From positions 1-12,599 of the forward strand of contig CAMCPF010000035.1 in assembly GCA_945876515.1 (NCBI GenBank): a stretch of 12,599 nt of DNA. Direction: 5' to 3'. This DNA comes from Candidatus Kuenenia stuttgartensis (lineage in GTDB: Bacteria > Planctomycetota > Planctomycetia > Pirellulales > UBA1268). This document shows positions 6,697 through 12,599 of the stretch, piece after piece. The notes below the pieces were generated by a model, which saw nothing but the letters and a program-made list of their open reading frames with translations, did not search any database and was not told where the DNA came from. The first letter of the stretch is position 1; each line of letters starts with the position of its first letter. The translations under genes and the position numbers were made by a program.

Positions 6697-8136
6697 TCAC
6701 GTCAGCTGGTATTCCTTGATCTTGCGATACAGCGTCCGCTCCCCGATGCCGAGCAGGGCGGCGGCCTGCTCACGGTTGCCGCCGGTCAGCTTGAGGGTCT
6801 CGATAATGAAGATCCGTTCCACCTCGTCGAGCGGCTTGCCGACGAGCGACTGCAGGCCCGTGGCCATGTCGTCGGGGCCCGCCGCCGCCGTCGGCGGCAG
6901 GTCGGGCTCGAGTTCGAGCGGCAGGTCGTCGACGTCGAGCGTCTCGTCGCAGTCGACCACCACCATGCTCTCGACCACGTTCCTGAGCTGGCGGACGTTG
7001 CCGGGCCAGGGGTAGGAGCCGAGCTTGACCCGCGCGGCCAGCGAGACCCCCTTGATCTGCTTGCCATGCCGCTTGGCGAACTGCCTGACGAAGTGCTCGA
7101 TCAGGAGTGGGATGTCGCCGGAGCGGTCGCGGAGCGGCGGGATCGCGACGGTCACCACCTTGAGCCGGTGGTAGAGGTCGCTGCGGAAGGCCCCCGAGGC
7201 GATCGCCTCCTCCAGGTTACGGTTGGTGGCCGAGAGGATCCGGACGTTGACCCGCACGGGCGTGTTGGAGCCGACCCGCGTGATCTCGCCCGACTCGAGC
7301 ACCCGCAGCAGCTTGATCTGGGTGGCCATCGGCATGTCGCCGACCTCGTCGAGAAACAGCGTGCCGCCGTTGGCGTACTCGAACTTTCCCACCCGGTCGC
7401 TCGAGGCGTCGGTGAAGGCCCCCTTCACGTGCCCGAACAGCTCGCTTTCGAGGATGTTCTCGCTGAGCGCCGCACAGTTGAGGGCCACGAACGGCTTGGG
7501 CTTGCGGGGGCTGTTTTGATGGATGGCCTGGGCGACGAGTTCCTTTCCGGTCCCCGTCTCTCCCTGGATCAAGACGGTCGCGTCGGTCGGCGCGATCCGC
7601 TTCATGCGGTCGATCAAGGCGAGCATCTGGGGGCTCGAGCCCACCACCCCCTCGAAGCCGAACTTCTCGTCGAGTCGGCGGTTGAGTTCGAGGTTTTGCC
7701 GCCGGAGGCGGATGCCCTCCGACGCCTTCTCGACCGCCGCCCGCAGGTGGCCGAGGTCGAGCGGCTTTTGCAGGTAGGTGAAGGCCCCCTGCTGCATCGC
7801 AAGCACGGCGGAGGGGATGGTGCCGTGGCCTGTGACCACGATGACCTCGGTTTCGGCCGAAGCCTGCTTGGCCCGAGCCAGGATCTCCAGGCCACCGATG
7901 TCATTCATCATCAGGTCGGTGACGACGACGTCGAAGGCCTCTTGGCCGATCCGGCGGGCGCCCTCGCCGCCGCTGCCGACGACCGTCACGTCGAGCCCCA
8001 GCCGGCCGAGGGCCTCGCCCATCGTCCGGGCATGAACGATGTCGTTGTCGATGACGAGCAGGCGGACCGGGCCGGTCGGCTCGGCGGCCGGGGGGACGGG
8101 CGGGCTGGGCTTGGTAGGCGGTGTCGCGTCGGGCAT
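6697..8136 (-). CDS. NtrC-family sigma-54-dependent response regulator
   Basis: This is a cytosolic transcription activator of 479 residues with three domains. The receiver domain (about 24-140) has phospho-acceptor Asp 74 (VVTDLMM), switch Thr 102, Lys 124 (QKPLD) and the acidic pocket VIDND (Asp 30, Asp 32; the usual DD pair reads D-N). The AAA+ sigma-54 activation domain (about 163-400) has Walker A GETGTGKE (192-199), ESELFGHVKGAFTDA (230-244; the GAFTGA loop reads GAFTDA), Walker B GGTLFLDE (257-264) and the WPGNVRQL segment. The C-terminal Fis-type helix-turn-helix (about 450-479) contains GIGERTLYRKIKEY. Length and order are normal for the NtrC/AtoC/ZraR group. The kinase gene 64 bases upstream is its likely partner. 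I found no convincing -24/-12 (GG-N10-GC) promoter in the window, so its targets are probably elsewhere. A Pro-rich N-terminal tail (1-22) precedes the receiver. Confidence 0.93.
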   Translation of the reverse strand: MPDATPPTKPSPPVPPAAEPTGPVRLLVIDNDIVHARTMGEALGRLGLDVTVVGSGGEGARRIGQEAFDVVVTDLMMNDIGGLEILARAKQASAETEVIVVTGHGTIPSAVLAMQQGAFTYLQKPLDLGHLRAAVEKASEGIRLRRQNLELNRRLDEKFGFEGVVGSSPQMLALIDRMKRIAPTDATVLIQGETGTGKELVAQAIHQNSPRKPKPFVALNCAALSENILESELFGHVKGAFTDASSDRVGKFEYANGGTLFLDEVGDMPMATQIKLLRVLESGEITRVGSNTPVRVNVRILSATNRNLEEAIASGAFRSDLYHRLKVVTVAIPPLRDRSGDIPLLIEHFVRQFAKRHGKQIKGVSLAARVKLGSYPWPGNVRQLRNVVESMVVVDCDETLDVDDLPLELEPDLPPTAAAGPDDMATGLQSLVGKPLDEVERIFIIETLKLTGGNREQAAALLGIGERTLYRKIKEYQLT

Positions 8137-8200
8137 GAATCCGATGGTACGCAGCGGCGGCGCGGGGCGTCCAGCAGCCGGTTCAGTGCCGGCCAGGCGG

Positions 8201-8950
8201 CTATCCTTGGTCGTGTGGCGGCAGCCGGGGGGGCGCCGGCAGCCAGATCGTGACCTTGGTGCCGCGGCCCGGCGTGCTCTCGACGTCGATCGTTCCGCCG
8301 TGGGCCTCGATGATCTTGCGGGCCGTGGGCAGGCCCAGCCCGGAGCCTCCCTGCTTCGTCGTGTAGAACGCCCGGAACACCTTGCCGAGCGTCTCGGCGT
8401 CCATGCCCGGGCCGGTGTCGATCAGTTCGACGAGTACGCCCAGACCCGCCGCGCGGGTGCGGACCACCAACTGGCCGCCCGATTCCATCGCCTGCACGGC
8501 GTTGAGCAGGAGGTTGAGGACCGCCGACCGAAATGTCTCACGGTCGAGCCGGACGCTCGGCAGCTCCGGGTCGAGGTAGCGGACCACCTCCACGCCCGCC
8601 TCGTGGGCCCGGATCGCGAAGAAGTCGAGCAGCTGATCGAGCTCGGCGTTGAGGTTGCCCGGCTCGGGCGAAAGCGATTCCTGGCGGGCGAAGTCGAGGA
8701 AGTCGCCCAGCAGCTTCTGCAGCCGGTCGCACTCCTGCCGGACCAGCTCGATCTTCGCCCGTGCCCGCCGGTCCCGCTGCTTGGTGGGCGAGTCGACATC
8801 GGTCTCGGCGAAGTCCTCGGCCAGCAGCTCCATGTTGAGCCGGATCGTCGAGAGCGGGTTGCGGATCTCGTGGGCCAGGCCGCCGACGAGCGCCGCGAAC
8901 TCGGCGTAGGTTTCCGCACGCGTCGAGTCGCGGTCGTCGTCGGCCACCAT
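8201..8950 (-). CDS. Soluble sensor histidine kinase (HisKA + HATPase, no sensory domain)
   Basis: A 249-residue transmitter module, far shorter than most kinases. The HisKA helix starts near residue 16, with the phospho-acceptor His 27 in GGLAHEIRNPLS. A charged loop (about 48-66) separates the two dimerisation helices, the second ending LLGDFLDFARQE. The ATPase domain has the N box (LNLLLNAVQAM, Asn 146/150), G1 box DTGPGM (179-184), the FRAFYTTK F box and G2 GGSGLGLPTA. There is no membrane segment, PAS or GAF domain, so the signal must come from a partner protein or the N-terminal 15 residues. The H-box style (HEIRNPL) matches the NtrB/ZraS group, which pairs with NtrC-type regulators like the one encoded next. 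A GGAGAG ribosome-binding site (8957-8962) lies six bases before the ATG, which supports the start and argues against a lost N-terminal domain. It is 39 bases downstream of pnp. Confidence 0.92.
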   Translation of the reverse strand: MVADDDRDSTRAETYAEFAALVGGLAHEIRNPLSTIRLNMELLAEDFAETDVDSPTKQRDRRARAKIELVRQECDRLQKLLGDFLDFARQESLSPEPGNLNAELDQLLDFFAIRAHEAGVEVVRYLDPELPSVRLDRETFRSAVLNLLLNAVQAMESGGQLVVRTRAAGLGVLVELIDTGPGMDAETLGKVFRAFYTTKQGGSGLGLPTARKIIEAHGGTIDVESTPGRGTKVTIWLPAPPRLPPHDQG

Positions 8951-8989
8951 GGCCCGCTCTCCGTGGTCACCGGCCCGGGGGCCGGCGGA

Positions 8990-11137
8990 TCACTCCGCCG
9001 GGGCCGACTGGCCGCCGCCCGCCGCCTCCGCCAGTTCACGCATGGCCGCCTTGCGGCTGAGCTTGACTCGATCCTGGTCGTCCACGGCGATCACCTTGAC
9101 CCGCATCACGTCGCCGACGCGGCACACGTCGCCCACGCTGCCGACATACTCCTCCGAGAGCTCGCTGATGTGGCAGAGGCCGTCCTTACCAGGCACGAGT
9201 TCGACGAAGGCGCCGAACTCCTTGACGCTCGTCACCTTGCCCTCGTAGATCCGGCCGATCTGGATCGAGGCCGTGAGGGCCTCGACCTGGGCCATGGCCG
9301 CCATCGCCCCCTCGGCGTCGTGGCTGGCCACGGTGACCGTGCCGTCGTCCTCCACCTCGATGCTGGCGCCGGTGGAATCCTGAATGGCGCGGATCGTCTT
9401 GCCACCCGGGCCGATCAGGAGGCCGATCTTGTCGGGGTTGATCCGCGTCCGCAGGAGCCGCGGTGCCCAGACGGAGATTTCCGGCCGCGGCCGGCGGATC
9501 GCCGAGAGCATTGCGCGGAGAATCTCGAGTCGTGCCTCGCGGGACTGCCGGAGCGTGGCCTCGATGATCGCCCGCGAGATGCCGCTGATCTTGAGGTCGA
9601 GCTGGATTCCCGTGATTCCGTTCTGGGAGCCGGCGATCTTGAAATCCATGTCGCCGTAGTGGTCCTCGTCACCGATGATGTCGGTGAGCAGCGTCCAACG
9701 ATCCTCGTTCTCCTTGACCAGGCCCACCGAGATGCCCGCGACGGGGTGCGAGATCGGCACGCCCGCGGCCATCAGGCCGAGGGTGGCGCCGCACACGCTC
9801 GCCATCGAGCTCGAGCCGTTCGACTCGAGGATGTCGGAGATCACCCGGATCGTGTAGGGGAACACATCCGGGTCGGGCAGCACCGGCTTCACGCTCCGCT
9901 CGGCGAGCGCCCCATGGCCCATTTCCCGGCGGCCGGGGCCGCGAATCGGCCGCACCTCGCCCACCGAGAAGGAGGGGAAGTAGTAGTCGAGCATGAACTT
10001 CTTGGAGTATTCGTCGATCAGCCCGTCCACCCGCTGTTCGTCCTTGCCGGTGCCGAGCGTGATGGTGACGAGCGCCTGCGTCTCGCCCCGCTGGAACAGG
10101 GCCGAGCCGTGGACCCGCGGCAGCATGTCCACCTCGCAGTGGATCGCCCGCAGCGACTTCGAGTCGCGGCCGTCGGGCCGCTTGCCCTCGAGGATGAGTT
10201 CGCGGATCGCCTTTTCCTGCAGGTCGTGCCAGACGTGGCTGAAGTCGGCGTCGCTGACGCCGCCGGCATCGCCCGGCTTGAAGCCGAAGGCCGGCTCGGT
10301 CGGCACCACCTCGGCCTTGGCCCGCTCCTTGAGCGCCTTGACGGCGTTGTTGCGATCCTGCTTGCCGATGATTGCGCAGGCGCTCTTCAGCTCGCCGTAG
10401 TACTGGCGGGTGATCCGCTCGGTGAGCCCTGAATAGTCGGCGAGCACATACTGCTTCTTCGGCTTGCCCGCGCGGGCGACGAGTTCCTCCTGCATCTCGC
10501 AGAGCACGCGGATGATCCGGTGGCACTCGTCGAGCGCCTCCAGCATTCGGTCTTCCGGCATCTCGCGGGCGAAGCCCTCGATCATCAGGATCGCCGACTT
10601 GCTCCCGGAAACCACGAGGTCGAGGTCGCTTTCCTCGAGTTGGTCGATCGTGGGGAAGGGGACGAACTGGCCGTCGATCTGGGCGAGCCGCACGCTGCCG
10701 AGCGGGCCCATGAAGGGCAGGGCGGAGATCGCAAGCGCCGCCGAAGCGCCGTTCATCGCCAGCACGTCGGGGTCGTTCTGCCGGTCGCTGGCCAGCACGT
10801 TGGCCTGGATCTGGACCTCGTCGAAGAAGCCGGCGGGGAAAAGCGGCCGGATCGGACGATCCATGAGTCGGCTGGTGAGCGTCTCCTTGAGCGTGGGTCG
10901 GCCTTCCCGCTTGAGGAAACCGCCGGGGAACTTGCCGGCCGCCGCGACCCGCTCACGGTAGTCGCAGGTGAGCGGGAAAAAGTCGATGCCGGGCCGCGGC
11001 GCCCCGGTCGCACAGGCCACGAGCACCACCGTCTCGCCGTAGGAGACGAGCACGCTGCCCGCTGCCTGCTTGGCTAGAAATCCCGTCTCGATGGCCAGCA
11101 CCTGGTCGCCGATCTTCCGTTCAACTCGCTGCTTCAT
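8990..11137 (-). CDS. pnp: Polynucleotide phosphorylase (PNPase)
   Basis: PNPase is a trimeric 3'-to-5' phosphorolytic exoribonuclease central to mRNA decay. The 715-residue length is normal. There are two RNase PH domains: the first opens with the VSYGETVVL and FFPLTCDYRER segments; the second carries the active site GDEDHYGDMDFK (489-500), where Asp 492, Asp 498 and Lys 500 match the catalytic set of E. coli PNPase. The all-helical linker lies between them. A KH domain with GPGGKTIR (576-583) and an S1 domain (about 628-697) bind RNA; only an 18-residue tail follows. The start at 11137 has a GGAAAG ribosome-binding site at 11145-11150, seven bases away. It follows rpsO after a structured 195-base spacer, the conserved rpsO-pnp order of many bacteria, where pnp is often controlled by RNA processing in that spacer. 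Confidence 0.97.
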   Translation of the reverse strand: MKQRVERKIGDQVLAIETGFLAKQAAGSVLVSYGETVVLVACATGAPRPGIDFFPLTCDYRERVAAAGKFPGGFLKREGRPTLKETLTSRLMDRPIRPLFPAGFFDEVQIQANVLASDRQNDPDVLAMNGASAALAISALPFMGPLGSVRLAQIDGQFVPFPTIDQLEESDLDLVVSGSKSAILMIEGFAREMPEDRMLEALDECHRIIRVLCEMQEELVARAGKPKKQYVLADYSGLTERITRQYYGELKSACAIIGKQDRNNAVKALKERAKAEVVPTEPAFGFKPGDAGGVSDADFSHVWHDLQEKAIRELILEGKRPDGRDSKSLRAIHCEVDMLPRVHGSALFQRGETQALVTITLGTGKDEQRVDGLIDEYSKKFMLDYYFPSFSVGEVRPIRGPGRREMGHGALAERSVKPVLPDPDVFPYTIRVISDILESNGSSSMASVCGATLGLMAAGVPISHPVAGISVGLVKENEDRWTLLTDIIGDEDHYGDMDFKIAGSQNGITGIQLDLKISGISRAIIEATLRQSREARLEILRAMLSAIRRPRPEISVWAPRLLRTRINPDKIGLLIGPGGKTIRAIQDSTGASIEVEDDGTVTVASHDAEGAMAAMAQVEALTASIQIGRIYEGKVTSVKEFGAFVELVPGKDGLCHISELSEEYVGSVGDVCRVGDVMRVKVIAVDDQDRVKLSRKAAMRELAEAAGGGQSAPAE

Positions 11138-11206
11138 GATTCGTCTTTCCTTCCCTTCTCACCCGGCGGCCGGCGGCCCATCGGGGCGCGGTGGCGGCGG
11201 GGCTAT

Positions 11207-11248
11207 CGTTGCGTTTCGCACCGGGGCAACGCTGCCCCGGCAGGCCTC
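11207..11248 (-). repeat. Hairpin-bearing intergenic repeat, copy B
   Basis: On the minus strand the unit reads GAGGCCTGCCGGG (11248-11236), the hairpin (11240-11221), then GGTGCGAAACGCAACG (11222-11207). The first block differs from copy A (1450-1462) by one base. The last block aligns to copy A 1486-1501 with a one-base deletion, a one-base insertion and one substitution. The hairpins between differ in sequence, as expected when a stem is kept by compensating changes. A third partial match, CCTGGCGCACCGA just upstream, parallels CCTGGCGGGCACCGA in copy A. Confidence 0.4.
11221..11240 (-). promoter_or_regulatory. Strong GC hairpin between rpsO and pnp
   Basis: A perfect inverted repeat: arms CCGGGGCA and TGCCCCGG around a four-base loop GCGT (minus strand). 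No U-run follows, so it is not a textbook intrinsic terminator. Placed between rpsO and pnp, it may act as an RNA processing or stability element, or as a partial terminator of the rpsO message. Confidence 0.5.
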
Positions 11249-11332
11249 GCTTCGAGCCTTCCGTCTCGGTGCGCCAGGCACTCAGGAAGGGAGCACAATC
11301 AACGCCATCCGCCGCACGAGGCGGCCGGGATC

Positions 11333-11602
11333 CTACTTGCGGATCTCGAGTTTTTGGATGATGTCGAGATACCGCTGCGGGGCGACCCGCTTGAGGTAGT
11401 CAAGCAGCCGGCGACGGCGACTCACCATCGCCAACAGGCCCCGCCGACTGGCGAAGTCCTTGCTGTGCTTCTTGAAATGGTCGGTGAGTTGCGTGATCCG
11501 GCCCGTCAGGAGGGCGATCTGAATCTCCGCAGACCCAGTATCGGCGTCTGCGCGCCGATGGGCACCGATCAACTCTTGTTTGCGTTCTTTCGTCAGCGAC
11601 AT
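11333..11602 (-). CDS. rpsO: 30S ribosomal protein S15
   Basis: S15 binds the central domain of 16S rRNA (helices 20-22) early in 30S assembly. The 89-residue protein has the normal length and family signature: MSLTKERKQELIGAHRR, DTGSAEIQIALLTGRI, LTDHFKKHSKDFASRRGLL, and RRRRLLDYLK with C-terminal LEIRK. The frame is open 26 codons further upstream, but the start at 11602 is chosen because it matches the conserved S15 N terminus. The upstream residues do not look like S15 and would run into the promoter candidate. GGTGG lies about 11 bases ahead as a poor ribosome-binding site. It precedes pnp as in many bacteria. Confidence 0.97.
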   Translation of the reverse strand: MSLTKERKQELIGAHRRADADTGSAEIQIALLTGRITQLTDHFKKHSKDFASRRGLLAMVSRRRRLLDYLKRVAPQRYLDIIQKLEIRK

Positions 11603-11660
11603 CAGACGTTTCACCACCCACGACGGGCGGCATTGATTGCTTCGAATCGAGGATGGCGGA

Positions 11661-11688
11661 AGTCTAACGGAGCCGTCCAAAAATGCAA
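11661..11688 (-). promoter_or_regulatory. Candidate sigma-70-type promoter for rpsO
   Basis: On the minus strand TTGCAT (11688-11683) and TAGACT (11666-11661) are 16 bases apart, with a T-rich stretch just after the first hexamer. The second hexamer matches the -10 consensus at 4 of 6, the first matches the -35 at 3 of 6 (TTG). It lies in the 111-base gap between the desaturase stop and rpsO, and would give a leader of about 50 bases. The A+T-rich patch stands out in this GC-rich region. Confidence 0.4.
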
Positions 11689-11713
11689 CCGGGGCGTCCG
11701 CAAGACCGGGGAA

Positions 11714-12599
11714 TCACGTGGCTGCGGGTTCGGCCCGGTTGGCGCCGGCCGGCTCCCGGCCGCGGCCACCGACGTGGGGTGCGTGCACCACATCCCAGGC
11801 CAGGCCGAGCCGCTCGAGGCCGAGAATGACCCAGTAGGTGGGGTCGAACTCCCACCACTTATGGCCGTGGGCCGCCATCCGCTGGTGGGCGTGATGGTTG
11901 TTGTGCCAGCCCTCGCCGAAGGCCAGCAGGCCGACCCACCAGAGGTTCCGCGAGTCGTCGGTGGTCTCGTAGTTGCGGTAGCCCCACATGTGGGTCGCGG
12001 AGTTCACGAACCATGTGATGTGGAACACGATCACCATCCGCATGGCGAGGCCCCAGAGGAGCCATGAGATGCCGACGTCGCGACCGTACAGCTGCCAGCC
12101 TGCGGCGAGCAGCGCCGCGCCGATCAGGAAGTGCCACAGCAGGAACGTCTGGTGAAGGAAGCGGATGCCGCGATCCCGCTCGATGTCGGGCGCCCAACGC
12201 TTGGCACGAGCGGCGACCTCCGCGGCCGAGTGGTGGGGGAACAGCCAGAGCATGTGGGCCCAGAGCCCGCCGTCGCGTGGCGAATGCGGGTCGCCCTCCT
12301 GGTCGCTGAAGGCGTGGTGCTTGCGGTGATTCGACACCCAGGTCAGCGCGGAGCCCTCGCCGGAGATGCCGCCCAGCAGCGCGAAGATGAACCGCACCGG
12401 AGCGGTCGTCTTGAAGCTGCCGTGGGTCAGGAGGCGGTGGTAGCCGAGGCAGACGCCCAGGCCGCCGGTCACCCAGTAGAGAAACAGGCAGATCGCCAGA
12501 CCCGACCAGGTGAAATAAAACGGTGCCGCCAGGGCCGCCAGATGGATTCCACAGATCCAGATCGTGGTCGCCCAGTCGAGACCGACCGAACGGCCGGCA
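11714..12599 (-). CDS. Membrane fatty-acid (acyl-CoA/acyl-lipid delta-9-type) desaturase, 5' end beyond window
   Basis: A di-iron integral-membrane enzyme that introduces a cis double bond into a saturated acyl chain, adjusting membrane fluidity. The visible 294 codons have all three histidine boxes: HRLLTH (residues 54-59 of the visible part, within GYHRLLTH), HRKHH (91-95) and HNNHH (codons at 11891-11905, in FGEGWHNNHHAH), plus NSATHMWGYRNYE. Two hydrophobic membrane pairs are visible, around FYFTWSGLAICLFLYW before the first box and near WHFLIGAALLAAGW later. The reading frame continues without a stop to the window edge, so a GTG at 12470-12472 is not taken as the start; the residues before it (for example DWATTIWICGIHL) are typical of the family. 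It resembles the cyanobacterial DesC type in spacing. Acyl-CoA or acyl-lipid substrate cannot be decided, and no ferredoxin or reductase partner is visible. Confidence 0.92.
   Translation of the reverse strand, partial: AGRSVGLDWATTIWICGIHLAALAAPFYFTWSGLAICLFLYWVTGGLGVCLGYHRLLTHGSFKTTAPVRFIFALLGGISGEGSALTWVSNHRKHHAFSDQEGDPHSPRDGGLWAHMLWLFPHHSAAEVAARAKRWAPDIERDRGIRFLHQTFLLWHFLIGAALLAAGWQLYGRDVGISWLLWGLAMRMVIVFHITWFVNSATHMWGYRNYETTDDSRNLWWVGLLAFGEGWHNNHHAHQRMAAHGHKWWEFDPTYWVILGLERLGLAWDVVHAPHVGGRGREPAGANRAEPAAT

Larger units (their letters stand above)
11138..11332 (-). promoter_or_regulatory. Structured rpsO-pnp intercistronic spacer
   Basis: This 195-base spacer has no gene. On the minus strand it carries, in order: a small stem after the rpsO stop (11311-11325, GCCGC/GCGGC), a second copy-like fragment CCTGGCGCACCGA (about 11266-11278), a bulged stem around CTCG-CTT-CGAG (about 11242-11259), the strong 8-bp hairpin at 11221-11240, a competing pairing with 11207-11212, and a purine-rich pnp ribosome-binding region. 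In E. coli the equivalent region has a terminator and an RNase III hairpin through which PNPase represses itself; the same role here is inference from gene order. Confidence 0.5.

Noticed and set aside
7066..8253. A 395-codon open frame on the plus strand opposite the response regulator gene
   Set aside because: Same reasoning: antisense to a conserved protein and no recognisable domain.
8039..10432. A 797-codon open frame on the plus strand opposite pnp, the kinase and the start of the regulator gene
   Set aside because: It lies antisense to three well-conserved genes, its product has no recognisable domain and is rich in Arg, Asp, Gly and His as expected of a GC-rich complement, and it spans gene boundaries. 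Long antisense frames are normal at this G+C.
11603..11680. N-terminal extension of S15 to 11680
   Set aside because: The extra 26 residues have no counterpart in S15 proteins and would overlap the candidate promoter; the ATG at 11602 gives the canonical N terminus.
11676..11713. Terminator of the desaturase gene, suggested by a T-run on the minus strand after the stop
   Set aside because: No stem of useful length ends directly before the T-run, and the same A+T patch fits the rpsO promoter spacer better.
12470..12472. GTG as start codon of the desaturase
   Set aside because: The upstream frame stays open to the window edge and encodes a typical desaturase membrane segment, so the gene continues beyond the window.
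1..12599. CRISPR array, transposon ends, tRNA or other mobile or defence systems
   Set aside because: No regularly spaced repeats, no transposase or integrase, no tRNA-like cloverleaf and no defence-type proteins were seen; the genes are housekeeping or signalling types.

Overview
The window is a GC-rich (roughly two-thirds G+C) bacterial chromosome segment. All eleven genes I can support lie on the minus strand; nine are complete and one is cut at each window edge. Family content, protein style (a lineage-style A24 peptidase variant, a fused AroD-AroE, a planctomycete-like ribosomal protein S15) and intergenic repeat style suggest a member of Planctomycetota, probably Pirellulales. The phylum assignment is a fairly confident inference from recognition, the order less so; no marker search was run. 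There is no sign of mobile DNA, CRISPR, tRNA or rRNA.

Reading in the direction of transcription (right to left): (1) a membrane acyl-CoA/acyl-lipid delta-9-type desaturase, 5' end outside the window (11714-12599). (2) rpsO (11333-11602) with a candidate promoter, then a 195-base structured spacer, then pnp (8990-11137), the classic ribosomal protein S15 / polynucleotide phosphorylase pair. (3) A sensor-less cytosolic histidine kinase (8201-8950) and an NtrC-type sigma-54-dependent response regulator (6697-8136), closely spaced behind pnp. (4) mutL, with an intact endonuclease motif (4810-6639). (5) A shikimate-pathway block: a fused 3-dehydroquinate dehydratase / shikimate dehydrogenase (3276-4775) and shikimate kinase (2678-3250), giving three successive steps of chorismate synthesis from two genes. 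(6) A prepilin-peptidase-like A24 membrane protease (1554-2681) whose start codon overlaps the shikimate kinase stop. (7) After a 272-base repeat-bearing spacer, an OmpA-domain lipoprotein (424-1281). (8) The N-terminal 110 codons of hisH (1-332).

From pnp to the A24 peptidase the gaps are 39, 64, 57, 34 and 25 bases and then a 4-base overlap, so this run could be one long transcript joining RNA decay, a two-component system, mismatch repair, aromatic biosynthesis and a membrane protease. Possible internal signals (an extended -10-like element before mutL, a small hairpin after the regulator) mean it may be subdivided.

I found no clearly new multi-gene system. The points most worth a second look are the AroD-AroE fusion, the A24 peptidase without its usual N-terminal methylase domain, the cytosolic kinase/NtrC pair of unknown input, competing RNA hairpins between rpsO and pnp, and a diverged hairpin-bearing repeat shared by that spacer and the spacer upstream of the lipoprotein gene.
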